This document shows positions 1 through 10,405 of a stretch of DNA of 64,000 nt, piece after piece. The position numbers were made by a program, and so were the translations under genes. The stretch's first letter is position 1, and every line of letters starts with the position of its first letter. The stretch comes from Valencia hispanica (taxonomy: Eukaryota > Chordata > Actinopteri > Cyprinodontiformes > Valenciidae): contig OY747716.1 of the NCBI GenBank assembly GCA_963556495.2, positions 9,767,071 to 9,831,070 on the forward strand, written 5' to 3'. Under the pieces are notes generated by a model, which ran no database searches, was not told where the DNA came from, and was given only the letters and a program-made list of their open reading frames with translations.

Positions 1-721
1 CTTCCAGCCAGGTTTGGCCGCCAGGAGGCGTCCGTTGAGGGGGGGGTACTGTCAGGGTGTGTGTGTTTGGTGGTCTCTCACCTGTTTCTCCACAGAGGGC
101 GCAGCTTGTTGCCATCTCCCAGCTGATCGCAGTTAAGGCAATCAAGGAGCGGCAGTTAAAAGGGGAACGCTGACTGGGGGCAGACGCCAGATCGTTAGCC
201 TTGTTGGATGACTGATCACCTTCCCGATTCGTTATCATCGAGCCTTTGTGATCCGATCTCAGCCTGCGGCGCCTGCTTCCCCTGATCCTCCTGCTGCTCT
301 CCTGCTGCTCTCCTGCTGCTCTCCTGCTGCCCTGCTCCGAGCTCGACCAAGCCCTCTTCTGTCGGTCCACCCTCAACCACCTTGGGGATCGGAACAACCT
401 GGACGGAGTTACGCTGGACACACCGCGACTCTCTTCCCCCCCCCCGAGCTGAGGACTATCATACTATCCAAGTAAGCCAAGATTCCATTCCTGCTTCCCC
501 TCTGATTCATGGTAACCCACTCACCTTCATCTCCTCTCCCCATCAGTGGCTGCCTCCCTCCCAAGTTCCGTTCCGAGTAACATACCCCGAGCTCTGTGGA
601 TTACCTCCAGTCGTTCCTTTCCTGTGGGGCAAACAATAAATCATCTGCTTTATAGCTAACCTCCTGTTTCTGCTGGTCGTTTGTGTGTCCGCACTAGAGT
701 CCACAGAAACGAAACATGACA
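1..721 (+). mobile_element. 3' end and 3' LTR of a Ty3/Gypsy-type retrotransposon
   Basis: The LTR runs from 50 to 721 (672 bp). It starts TGTCAGG and ends CATGACA, so it has the perfect 5-bp inverted ends TGTCA/TGACA. A polypurine tract (GAGGGGGGGG, 37-46) lies just before it, where plus-strand priming would occur. A TATA-like TTAAAAGG sits at 156-163 and an AATAAA poly(A) signal at 635-640. Before the tract, a short frame from base 3 reads SSQVWPPGGVR then stop (36-38), which could be the end of pol. The rest of the element lies left of the window. Short ORFs inside the LTR are not genes. Assignment to Gypsy rests on general resemblance to fish LTR elements. Confidence 0.8.
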
Positions 722-1236
722 GGTACATAATATCAGCTGGAGGAAAAGGCTGGTCCTATAGTTTCACACATAGTGAGTAGAAAACTTCTCCTGAAAGCAT
801 CTTTGGGTTCAGCCAGGTGACACTTGGTGCTCTTTCATGGTTTCATTTTCCCTGCTTTACTTTCACTGTCTTCCACATCTGTTGCAACTTTTTGAGATGG
901 TATGTTTGATTGATAATGAAAAAAACCTGAATATTATAACAAATATCTTCACTAACCCTTTCGGACACAGCATCCATTAGAATGAACATAACACATTCTG
1001 GGTCTAAACCAATAAATGGTATATGGACTGAACTTATATAGTGGTTTTCAAGTCATACTCTAGACTCACCTTTCTAGGTTAGCTTTTAGCTGATTATTAT
1101 ATTATTATATATTTATGTCTGTTTAATTGCTCTCCATGTCTTACTTGCTTATATTTTATCAGTGTTTTACTACTTAATCTTAATATATTAATCCACTGTT
1201 TATTTTTTTATTTTAACCTGTTATTTTAATCTTCCT
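722..1236. other. AT-rich sequence, nothing recognised
   Basis: No coding region, RNA or repeat could be recognised. The sequence becomes very AT-rich towards 1100-1230. Confidence 0.5.
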
Positions 1237-1651
1237 TCTAGTGTTTCCTTTATGGGAGCCCTCTGCCTCGGGAGCGTAGGTCGGCTGTGGCTGACTGGGT
1301 GCTCTTCAGGTAGAGCTTGGGTGGAGGTTGGCGTCTCGGCCTTGCCTCTTCTGGGCGCCCTGGGTCAGTGCCTTGGCTGCTGCTGTTGATGTGCTGCTGC
1401 CGGTGCAGAAGCCTCCTTTGATTGCGTTTCCATATCTTATCTGGCACATCTGTACTCGATCCAATGTCCTTTTTGATATTGGTCTTGAGTGGGTGTGTGC
1501 ATGGGGGTTGGGTTGGGGAAAGGGGGGTATACATGTGATCATGCTTGGGATGTGAATGTGGTTTATGTGGGGTCATTTTAATCTGTAAAGTACTTTGAGT
1601 TGAAATGTTTGTATGAAAAGCCATTTTTAAATAAAGTTTGATTGATTGAAT
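1237..1651 (+). mobile_element. LINE 3' end (L2/CR1-like), 5' truncated
   Basis: The segment ends with a typical LINE tail: AAAGTACTTTGAG, then AATAAAG and a short GATT-rich repeat (GATTGATTGA) at 1638-1650. The upstream GC-richer part (1240-1550) is 3'-UTR-like; the ORFs seen on both strands there are low-complexity shadows. No RT domain remains. The tail directly abuts the SINE at 1653. Confidence 0.55.
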
Positions 1652-1652
1652 G

Positions 1653-1869
1653 ATACTGACCACTCAAAGCGCTTTACACTGGAGCCACATTCACCCATTC
1701 CTACTCGCACACATTCATACACCAATACAAGTTGCCTACATAGCTCGGTAGGCAACTTGGGGTAAAGTGCCTTGCCCAGGGGCACATCAACATGTGACAG
1801 GAGGAAGCTGGAATTGAATCTATCGATTGCAAAGCAACTACTCTTACCTACTGAGCCACAGTCGCCCCT
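1653..1869 (-). mobile_element. tRNA-derived SINE with LINE-like tail
   Basis: Read on the minus strand, this has a tRNA-like head (CTCAGTAGGTAAGAG near the A box, and a B-box-like stretch around 1810-1825), then the GTGCCCCTGGGCAAGGCACT body and a tail with AAAGCGCTTTGAGTGGTC. The same arrangement occurs at 13595-13828 (plus) and, partly, at 28578-28750 (plus). This copy lacks the last ~30 bp of tail seen at 13.8 kb. The tail resembles LINE 3' ends, which suggests mobilisation by a partner LINE. Confidence 0.7.
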
Positions 1870-2194
1870 GTAAGTCTCTTATTGGAATTTAGTCATTGAC
1901 TAATACTTGTTACTGATTGGTTTCTAATTATCCAATGAAATTGAAGTATTAACTTGATATCTGTGAGTTTCAGGCATTAGACAAAATGCGCATGGCTAAG
2001 CGGAGGAGTAAGTATTAATTTTCCATCAAAAATATAAATGTATGTTTATGGTTCCCAAATAAAGTTGCTGTCAGTATAATCGTAATTATTTCCAGGGATT
2101 TAAAGTGATTTATTTAGAGATTTGTTTTATCATTAAATTGAATAAAATGAACACTGAGATGAGTAATGGATTACATGTTAAAAGTGTTTAACTA
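1870..2194. other. AT-rich sequence, nothing recognised
   Basis: No ORF or repeat recognised. Confidence 0.4.
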
Positions 2195-2587
2195 GTGACT
2201 CATTCTCTCTTGCCGGCACCTCTGGCCACTCATACTCTTCTCCGATTGTGACGACGCCTCTCCACCTCATAACCTGCTCTGTGGCTGCTGCCCCGTCCTC
2301 CGGTTTCTTCTTCTAATAGATTTCAGGCAGACTGCACGCATTGCTGCCTTTCCCCGACGAGGAGGGGTTACTGCTCCACTCACGCTCCATGAAATGAAAC
2401 TAGTGGTTGCAAAGCAGGCATGCGTAGTGCACACTGCTCGAACATCTGCCTCCTCAATGACATTTTTTTCCTAGTTAATAATACAAAATAAAAAAAATGA
2501 ACAGCTCTCTACAAAAACTCGATTCTCTTCGTTCAAAGTGAAGAGCTGTTCAAAAGATTTGATTTATTCGTCAACGTCCCATCACTA
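2195..2587. mobile_element. hAT-like non-autonomous element, right end
   Basis: The right end reads GTTCAAAAGATTTG...CAACGTCCCATCACTA (about 2547-2587). On the other strand this gives the TAGTGATGGGACGTT-type terminus common in hAT elements. No transposase is encoded. The left boundary is a guess from a change in composition near 2195, and no 8-bp target duplication could be paired. A similar terminus with different internal sequence is at 53575-53650. Confidence 0.4.
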
Positions 2588-3661
2588 CCAGCTATAAGGG
2601 GGTATGGTGTCCTCTAACCAGCTGAATTACAATATTGTATTTTCCAGAGTTAAATAAAAGTAAGATAAAACATTAATATGTAAACATTTTTTTCCCAAGA
2701 CCGGAATACCTAATTTAGTACCCTAATTTTTTCAGTTGTATGCAAAGGATGTGATGTGCATCACTGATAGAAACTTCCTCCACTGTCTCCAATTTATCAT
2801 GTAGAACTGAGGAGAAGCTTAACAAACACTACTTTTTTTTCAAAAGCTGCAACTTTAATTTGCTGCATCTAATCAACTGTCTATCCTAGTCTTAGTGGTG
2901 CACTTTTGAATGTTTGTTCAATCAACAAGCGTACATTTGTAAATTAGACAAGCAGGAAACGTTTGCTGCAATCCTAATGCAGTTCTTGTGTTGTCTAGCA
3001 GCTCTTGTCTGGCTCAGCGTGACTGCTAGCTCTGTTTCTGACACAGCACTGATGCTTGTTGATGAAATAGCAGAATTAAATTAAGGGAAATGGGACCTCA
3101 GAGAAGTATTCTGTTAAACTGACGCAAAACCGTAGGGAATCACCACACCAAGCAACATAAAATCTAGAACATTTCTTCTCTGGGATACAAGATGTGAAAT
3201 GATATGTTACATTTAAACTTTTCATATTTTGAATATAATTAGGGCAATATATTGTTATACATTTTTAAAGTACTTCCAAGTGTCCTCTCTGCATGACTTT
3301 CTTATTAGCGTCTTTACTTATTCTCTGCAGCTGTGACAGCAATTCTCCATCTCCAGTGTATAGCTGACAGTCTCTTACTTATTCAGTTTGACTCTGATCA
3401 GTTGCCTTGATCAGAGAGAAGCAAAGCTCCTGAAGCTTGCAGCCATTAAAGTCCCTCCACACCCCCTTCCTGCACAGCATTGACTAAAGAAAAAAAGATT
3501 ATGGAGGAGCACACACTACACTTCTACAGCCTGTTTGTGCTTTTGTTCTGGTTACGCGTAGCAGCTTCCATCCACATGAAGTGTTGGTGGAAAAAAGTAC
3601 ACTCTTTTAAGTCAGTTTGGTTGTGTTATAACAAGCTTGAATAACCAGCCAGTAGGAGAGA
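2588..3661. other. Unannotated intergenic sequence
   Basis: No recognisable gene, RNA or repeat. Only short spurious frames. Confidence 0.4.
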
Positions 3662-4060
3662 CTAAACTGGAACCAGGCTGCTGGTCCAGATGGTGTCAGC
3701 CCCAGAGTCCTGAAGGCCTGTGCAGAGCAGCTCTGTGGGATTCTGCAGCACCTCTTTAACCTTAGTCTGACCCAGGAGACGGTTCCAGTGTTGTGGAAGA
3801 TATCATGCCTTGTTCCAGTACCAAAGAAAAGTCACTCATCAGTCATCAACGACTATAGGCCTGTTGTCCTGACATCCTACATCATGAAGGTCCTTGAGAG
3901 ACTCCTGTTGGCCCACCTGAGTACGCAAACAAGATCGCTGTGGTACAGACTGCTACAGGAGATCCTTCCTGCCCAAAACCATCAGCATCTGAACAACTCT
4001 TTGAAGAACATTGACTATTATGAGTTAAAACAACATTTAATTTTCCTTTGGGATTTATAC
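3662..4060 (+). pseudogene. Rex/CR1-like LINE remnant with large internal deletion
   Basis: The sequence matches the LINE at 19585-22640. It encodes the start of the reverse transcriptase (residues such as VPVPKKSHSSVINDYRPV and MKVLERLLLAHLS) up to about 3935. It then jumps to the 3' UTR of the same element (CTACAGGAGATCCTTCCTGCC, and a TTTCCTTTGGGATT tail). Roughly 1 kb of the RT, including the YxDD active site, is missing. It is clearly inactive. The breakpoint near 3935-3945 is inferred by comparison with the longer copy. Confidence 0.75.
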
Positions 4061-4795
4061 AGTTTTTTTTTATTTGTTTTTTATACAAATGGATTTTGTA
4101 ATGCAGTATTTAGCGACTGATTATGTTCGAAATGTCAGGGATTTACATTTTGTAAAGTCAATGAGATGTTTAGGCTATTGAATACAGTTTCACTGCAAAA
4201 GTAGGAGACTGTTGTGTTTTTGACAATTTCTTTTGCAGCATGTTAGCTAAATGCTATTAGCTAACATCCATATGCTCATATTTTAGCACAAATCTCAGCC
4301 AAAACCTAAAATGGAAACAAAAGTCATGAGGACTGATCCAACTGACTAGCTGGTACAGCTACCTCTGCATTGGTTACTATGGAGACTCCGGCCAAAGGCT
4401 AGTGGACAGACATTAATGACCAAGGATTCACAAAGATTTCTGATACTGGTCCCCCTGCTGTTGGATTATCAAAAGATGTGACTGGTCCTGCTCCCCTCAA
4501 GTCTGGTTTGATCTCGATCATGTGAATAGTTTTAGCATGTTGAAGTTACATTCTGATTTGTTCTTTTTCTAGACTTTATTGATCACATTTTGGGTTGAGG
4601 CATTGCATCGTTGGACAACTTTTTCCTCTAGTTTCGGATGCCGTGCAACTGGAAGGATTTTTGTTCCATTTTTGCTTTTGAACAGTTGTTATGATGCGTA
4701 GCCGTGGCAACAGGGTTTCGTTTTTACTACTGCGAGCAGCTTATTAGCATCTCCTAAGCTCAAATGGTACCTGAACTATGACCCCAAAACCAACC
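4061..4795. other. Unannotated intergenic sequence
   Basis: No repeat or coding region recognised. Confidence 0.4.
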
Positions 4796-5278
4796 GGAGT
4801 TGAAAAGTAGGCTTTATGGATATAGAGTAGAACCAAAAGACCCAGAGAGAAGAAGGAAGTTCAAACCATCTCTTCTATCCATCACAATGGGCAAGGATCA
4901 CATCCATGACTCCAACGTGTCTCTGCTTGGCTTTCTAAACTTACGGCCATACGGAGATTTAAGGGGGGGCAAAAACAAATGAGGTGGATTAGCAGTGCGT
5001 GTCAACAACTGATGGGGTCATTACAGACATGTTACTGTGGAATATCATCTCTACTGCCTGGATATTGAGTTATTAGCCTGTCATGGCAGTCATGAGACTG
5101 TCTTACGGTCTTCAGTTAGAGGCCTCTTATGATTTGTTGCAAGACTGACTGCTACCGGAGATCTTTACTGCTTACAGCATCACCATCACACGATGACTCT
5201 TTGAAGATACTTGGATGATATGAGGTAAGATATTAAATTTCCCTTTGGGATACATGAAGTATTTTAAAATTAAATAAA
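4796..5278 (+). pseudogene. Second internally deleted LINE remnant of the same family
   Basis: It carries pieces of the 5' region of the LINE at 19585-22640: the basic stretch around FKPSL.SI.MG, then DSNVSL.GF, then VNN..WGHYRHVTVE from the endonuclease domain. After about 5150 it continues with the 3' UTR (ACTCTTTGAAGA, AATTTCCCTTTGGGATACATGAAG) and an AT-rich tail ending near 5278. Several internal segments are missing and stop codons break the frames. Like the remnant at 3662 it keeps 5'-type and 3' sequence but lacks the centre. Confidence 0.6.
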
Positions 5279-5860
5279 ATAAAATTGAAACCTTCGCCCC
5301 ATTAATATACTCTGTAAAAGGAAAAACACAGTTTTGTTTCATCAAATACGCTTAATTGTAAACCTGCCTGTTATTACAGTAGGCTATAAAATACCAAGAT
5401 ATGCTTGTTTTCTGTGAGGACATTTCCTGGGTTATTTTTTGCTCTATATCAGGTATTCCACATTAGTAACGTAGCAGAATTACCACCTATAGTAGTATAT
5501 TTTAAGAACTGTGCAATTACCCAACGTCATACTGTCAGTTACTTGACAAATAGCTGAACTGTGTGTGTGTGTGATGCGAGAGAGGAGCCAGCGATTAGAA
5601 GTTAATAGAAAATGCAGCTCTGACAACGAGGCCACATTACCTTTAACAAAATTACAAAGTTAATTAGAAACAGGTACATTTGAAGCATATATTTGAACCA
5701 CTGACGCTGGCTCTTATAAAGTACTACGGTTTTAACTCAGCTTTCATTGAGAGAAAATAATTATGACCACATGCAGTGTGACTGATTACGTCCACATTAA
5801 AATGAAACTGTTACCACTGACATAATAGGTTTTTGATTAAACCCATCAATTTATTACTTT
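5279..5860. other. Unannotated AT-rich sequence
   Basis: No gene or repeat recognised apart from a short GT run near 5560. Confidence 0.4.
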
Positions 5861-5863
5861 AGT

Positions 5864-6139
5864 TTGTTTGTAAGCACCGAAGGAGTGGTTGGACACTACA
5901 TGGCACTTCTCTTTGAATTGATTTGCAGACGCTCTAGTGTCATTACTCTTGAAAAGGCAATGATGGCCATCCATTTTGTCCGTTGGTCCAATAAATTGGA
6001 TCTGGGTGGAACATCTCTTGGAGGTCGATTACATGACATATGGTGCAAAGCCTACAAAGGGCTGCTGAGAATGAATTATACCTTTTCTTTCCAGTCCTTC
6101 TACTTTCTGAGATACCAGAAAAATAATGTGTATATCTGA
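5864..6139 (+). pseudogene. Unrecognised 91-codon ORF, possible tyrosine-recombinase core-binding fragment
   Basis: The frame opens without an ATG (it begins at a TTG), so it looks like part of something longer. The translated middle (VVGHYMALLFE ... ITLEKAMMAIHFVRWSNKL) loosely recalls the helical core-binding region of eukaryotic tyrosine recombinases of the Crypton/Ngaro type. No catalytic domain (R..H-x-x-R..Y) follows before the stop at 6139. It may equally be a chance ORF. Confidence 0.2.
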
Positions 6140-6169
6140 ATTATGACGAGATGCTCACAATGTTTAACA

Positions 6170-6671
6170 CTCTTTTTGCAAGGCATGTATGCTTCTTCAT
6201 ACCCCTTGAACTTTTTCACATAATGTCACAGTCTTACAACAAACAAAGCAGTATTTAACCGTGGAGTAAAAAAAAAAAAGATGGTTCTCATTTTATTTCT
6301 TAAACTGCGTCCACAACGAATTTGTCCCCTGGTCAATACTTTGTGAAACCACAATTTTTCTCATCTTCAGATGGACAATTTAGCCCATTGCTCCTTGCAA
6401 AATGTCTGTCCATTCTCTATTTCTTCTTGCCTCAGATTTTTATTGGATTTAGATGTTGACTGGGCTTTTCTAAAACGTGAACAGAATAGTTAGAATAGCT
6501 AGAATACTCCTTGCTGTACATCATTGGTTGCTGGAAGCTGAACCTCTGCCCTAGTCTCAGTCCTTTAAAGCTTCTAACAGGCTTTCTTCCAGGGTTACTT
6601 TGTAATTATCTCCATCCATCTTTCTATCACCTCGGGCCACTCGAAGACTCCAGTTCCCTGGTGCCACTGTC
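6170..6671 (-). pseudogene. Tc1-type transposase remnant
   Basis: On the minus strand the sequence reads NWSLRVARGDRKMDGDNYK then VTLEESLLEALKD, clearly matching GKLVRVDGKMDGAKYRAI and LEENLLESAKD in the Tc1 transposase at 17885-18700. Further left it decays into frameshifted catalytic-region sequence and a subterminal region (CTTGAACTTTTTCACATAATGTC) like the ends of that element. No intact frame, no paired terminal repeats. An old DD34E-type Tc1 copy. Confidence 0.7.
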
Positions 6672-6822
6672 CTGCAACTTTTGGATGCATACCTGCTCCA
6701 ACACACTTGAATCAAGCACTTGGATAATGACCACTCCTTTGCAAAACTTGCTGATATGCCAGGAGGAAATTCAACCTTTTGATTCAGGTGTGATCGAGCA
6801 GGCATGCATGCAAAAGTTGCAG
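6672..6822. mobile_element. 151-bp hairpin MITE
   Basis: Near-perfect ~45-bp inverted arms: the left begins CTGCAACTTTTGGATGCAT at 6672 and the right ends ATGCATGCAAAAGTTGCAG at 6822. The arms contain CCTGCTCCAACACACTTGAATCAA and its imperfect complement. It interrupts or abuts the Tc1 remnant to its left. A related arm (CTGCTCCAACACAACTGAAT) occurs in the repeat at 31253-31421. Confidence 0.7.
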
Positions 6823-7540
6823 CTAAGTGGCATTCGAGAAATGGAGTTGCAGACGCCTGCCCTTTATCAAGGTGTGTATAATTCCCCCGGAGACTCAAAT
6901 CTGGTAAATCAAAAATGGTAAAAAGTGTTTGAAAGAGATACTGCACTTCTAAAATTACCAAGATACCAGGGTGTGAAAACAGAATCATTTGTTGCCGATA
7001 GTTAGCAGTGTCACAACATGAATATCTTTGCTTAGGTCCGAGAGCAGGGCCACACCTCTAATTACCCCCCAGCAGTCTACTAATCAGTTACTCAGTACTC
7101 AAGTAGCTTTTTTATGAAATACTTTTTCACTAGTTCTTTTTTACTTCTGTTTGATTAGAAATATATTGAAGTAGTGCTATTCTTACTTGTGTACAATTTC
7201 TGGGTACTCTACCCACCTCTGGTTCTAAATGGGCTCTGGAAAAGCCATTTTCTGAAGTCTCCTCCTCCCAAGTCATCATCAGCAAGTCTCCCCAGATGAC
7301 CCGTCCTTCTAACCACCATCTCCTCTACCCCTTCCTCCAAAAAACTGTTCAACTCATATCTTTGGGGTGTGGTCCTTGCTAGTAAAAAACATATTTGGGA
7401 GAAAAAAAGCCCAAGGTATCTGATATTCAAAAATGTTTGAGAAGAACCAGAAGCTACCAGAAATCCATTCTTTACTAGTTCTTTTATGCAGGACAATGCT
7501 GCATTTGCATACATGGAAGTACTCCAAAAAAAGGTCTTAA
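6823..7540. other. Unannotated intergenic sequence
   Basis: No recognisable gene or repeat. Confidence 0.4.
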
Positions 7541-7997
7541 GGCGCGTTTCCTCTTTCGGAACTTCAGGGTAATTTTACCGCAACTTCTCAGTATGCATGT
7601 GTCTCCATTTCCCCAGGCCGGCCCAACAGGGCGATTTTCAGGGCCAAATGAGTACCTGCCTTGGAGTATGTACTGGCCAGGAGCTGTGGTTAACTCATGC
7701 TTATTGGTTGTAACTTAGTGGGAAATGATATCAGCAGATGTCGGCAAACAACCGGCATTTGTAAAATTGGAAGAGTTTCTGGCGAAGCAGTTTGTTCATA
7801 ACATACAAACAGAACATATACATACAACATAGCTAACAGAAACATGGCAACCAGCCCTGCTTCTTTCATTGTCAATCTATTATTCTCTGCTGCTGTGGGC
7901 GCCTTTTGCCGCTGATCATTGATGCTACTCACTGCCGAAACAGTCACTATATGTGGACGCTTGAGCAAATTCCTTAAAGGGCCGATTTTGTATGGAG
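7541..7997 (-). mobile_element. MITE-like repeat, copy 1 (related to 55250-55748)
   Basis: The left end GGCGCGTTTCC at 7541 matches the left end of the copy at 55250, while the body lies in the opposite orientation; both ends are preceded by TTA. Both copies share a stretch that translates as DQRQKA.TA.ENN...KEAG.VAMFL, read on the minus strand here. The right terminal repeat is missing in this copy, which stops near TTGTATGGA (7996). No transposase is encoded. The superfamily is uncertain. Confidence 0.6.
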
Positions 7998-8067
7998 ACA
8001 CGGTGGCTGAGAAGACCGAGCTAGCTGATTTACCCAGAAATTTTATGGAACTTGCCTAGTGCAAACC

Positions 8068-8489
8068 CCTGCTTTCCACCGAACGCAAAGGCAGCGCATA
8101 ACATAATATACGCGTTTACTCGCGACCTCAGAAGCTCGGCTTTGGAAGTGTTTTATGCAGATGGTCCTATGAGATCACAAAGTCACAGAAGACTTGCACA
8201 TCCTAAACTGTACTAATTATATGTCAATAAGTATCATAAACTTACCATCCACTCCGAAAACTGCAGATATATCTGTCCATGCCTTCTCCTTTTTAATGTT
8301 GGATGCATCGGGTATCTATATGCTAGAGTTGGAATTTACTAGAGGTCCGCAACACGCTTCTGTGACACGTCCGGTTTCCGTCAGTTTGTGCCCGCTGGAA
8401 ACGAACCCATTGACAATAATGGCGGTTATCAGCTGCATTTTTCGCTTTGCAGATGTTATGCGCCTCTTACGCATCTGGTGGAAAGTAGG
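8068..8489. mobile_element. 422-bp MITE with terminal inverted repeats
   Basis: The ends CCTGCTTTCCACC (8068-8080) and GGTGGAAAGTAGG (8477-8489) are inverted repeats with one mismatch. The match continues inward with gaps to GCGCATAACAT on the left and ATGTTATGCGC on the right. It carries no transposase. The 102-codon ORF inside is not recognised. No clear target duplication was seen. Confidence 0.6.
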
Positions 8490-8507
8490 CTTTAGAGAAT
8501 GACGACA

Positions 8508-8560
8508 CGGCCCTCTTCCTCACCTGATCTAAACCTATTGATAACTTGTGGGGCTGTTTG
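8508..8560 (+). pseudogene. Tiny Tc1 transposase scrap
   Basis: The bases TCACCTGATCTAAAC followed by CTATTGATAACTTGTGG resemble the Tc1 catalytic motif SPDLNPIDNLW, but with one base missing between the two halves. Too short to classify. It sits directly beside the MITE at 8068. Confidence 0.3.
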
Positions 8561-9610
8561 AAATGGTTTAGTTTTCCTGACAAATGGGAGATTTCAAATG
8601 ATACTTCCTAAGGATATTCAGGTATAACTGGGTTAGTATGGCCAATATATAAATCACCATATAATAGTCCTTTTGAAGTTACATTATCTGCTGTCCAAGA
8701 ATGATTTTATTACTAATTAAGAGTTCAGTTTCTATAAATGTCACTTAAAAGGTTTCCTTAATATTTTCTGTGAAATTCCAGAATTAAAGCCCTTTAAAGA
8801 TAGGATATGTTTGTTATTTCAGCCTGATGTCTTTCCAAGTAAAGAGTAAACCATTCACATGTCACTCAGCTGTATTTTTCATATTTGACATGGCATTTCA
8901 AAAAGAAAGCCCCATAAAGTGGGGACTTTCACTTTTAACTAAAGTGTATTCGTTTGTATAAAAGACACTGCTTGAGTAAATATGGTAGCTCTGAACTATT
9001 TCCAAGAGATTTATCACTGGGATTATTTTCACATTACCTGTCTATGGCTTTTCTGTTCTTTCCATACAGCTGAGAATCTGAACCAGAGCTTCTATAGGCA
9101 GCTGGTTCCATAAAACATTCAGCATAATAATAAAGAAAGAAGAGATGACAAGTTACACAATGCATTTATTGATCATTTAAAAATGCTCGTCTCTGCTGCT
9201 CTCCCGGCTGTGAGGGGTAAATCTGTGTTTCGTCATCATTTCTGCCTATCAGTGCTTTAGTTGCTGCAGTCATTCAATCCACACTGCCCTACATATGATT
9301 TATAGGCCTTAAATGATTTATTTAAACCCACTTCCAAGACAAATGGCAGATCAGCACATCCTGTTGCCTTCAGTTATACAATACATTTAACAAAGTGCTT
9401 AAAAATTACTACCATCACTGCCCATGTTTCCTGTCATTGTCCACCACTTTGTGCATACATTTTGTAAACCTTGAGGAAGGGTACGTTTTCACACCAGTTT
9501 CTGGTGTCCTGGATTAACTCAAGGTGTTTATTTTCAATTCAGATGGATGTTTCCCAAAATCTAACCAAGTAGTTTATGTTACTATAAAGGACCAGAGGAA
9601 TATTATACAG
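8561..9610. other. Unannotated AT-rich sequence
   Basis: No gene or repeat recognised. Confidence 0.4.
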
Positions 9611-10405
9611 CAGACCACAGATTTTCTGTGGAACGTAACTCCAAACCGCCTATTTACGAATTCTTTTCTAAAATATTCAAAAGAGAATGGAGCTTGGGGA
9701 GCTAAAATACCAAGGCAAAATGACATGTTTGGTCAATTTTAAGAGGACCTAAGTGCAGAGGGCTATGAAGCAGGAGATGATTTTAATGAAGGAAACAATA
9801 ACTTACAAAGGAACGCAGGAGTAGACAAAAAAGAGATCATGGATCCAAACACAGTGAGGTAGTGGTGTTTAAAGGAAGGAGCCAGTGAAGGACACAAACC
9901 GGATGGCTTAAATACACTGAGGAGGAGTGGAACATGACAAAGGAACCAAAGGAGCGAATCAAGGGAGACCAGGTGGATGCAGGTGGATTGTTAGAGAGCA
10001 GGGGGAGATTGGAAGATGAGTAGCAGCTGGAAGTGAAGCAGAACTGCAGGGAGGAAATAAACAAGGAAGGAAAATAGAGGTTTAAGCACCAAAAAGAAAA
10101 AACTCTAATCAAAGAACAATAAATCTGAATACATACAGATAATAATGTAGAAAACTAACGCAGAGGAGTGAACGTAAAATAAGTCCTAAGTGAATAAATA
10201 GTAAAAAAAATAACATAAGCACAAAACAGATTTAACATTCAAACATAGGTTGGGAAACAAAATACTACTTGACTGGCGTTTGCAAAGCAGCCAATCCAAG
10301 GAGCGCCATTTATTTTTCTTGGTTCTAATTGGCTGCACCCCCAAGAGCGTAGATTAGGAAGACTGTAGACTGCAGTAGTGCTAAGATGGTTTCCACTGTG
10401 TGTAT
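9611..10405 (+). repeat. Interspersed repeat, copy A, split by an LTR-like insertion
   Basis: The parts 9611-9720 and 10258-10405 join to match copies B (17367-19199) and C (55805-56232). Shared blocks include TTTTCTGTGGAACGTAACTCC, GCTTGGGGAGCTAAAATACC, TACTTGACTGGCG, CAGCCAATCCAAGGAGCG, ATTGGCTGCACCCCCAAGAG and AAGATGGTTTCCACTGTG. No ORF is conserved, so it is probably a non-autonomous DNA element; the superfamily is not assigned. This copy ends near 10405, where the foldback structure begins. Confidence 0.65.
9721..10257 (-). mobile_element. LTR-like element (solo LTR?) inserted in the repeat, CAAAA duplication
   Basis: The insertion interrupts copy A and is flanked by CAAAA at 9716-9720 and 10258-10262, a 5-bp duplication as expected for LTR integrases. 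On the minus strand it reads like a fish LTR: a C/T-rich body (9837-10112), TGTATTTAAGCC as a possible TATA region, a late ATTAAAATC poly(A)-like signal, and an end in CATGTCA. It has no coding capacity. The 5' end (TTTCCCAACC) is not canonical, so the exact ends are uncertain by a few bases. Confidence 0.55.

Noticed and set aside
248..639. Two overlapping ORFs of 75 and 85 codons
   Set aside because: They lie wholly inside the LTR and consist of low-complexity C/T-rich sequence.
1250..1663. ORF of 137 codons on the minus strand
   Set aside because: Covers a LINE 3' UTR and tail; no domain, and composition explains it.
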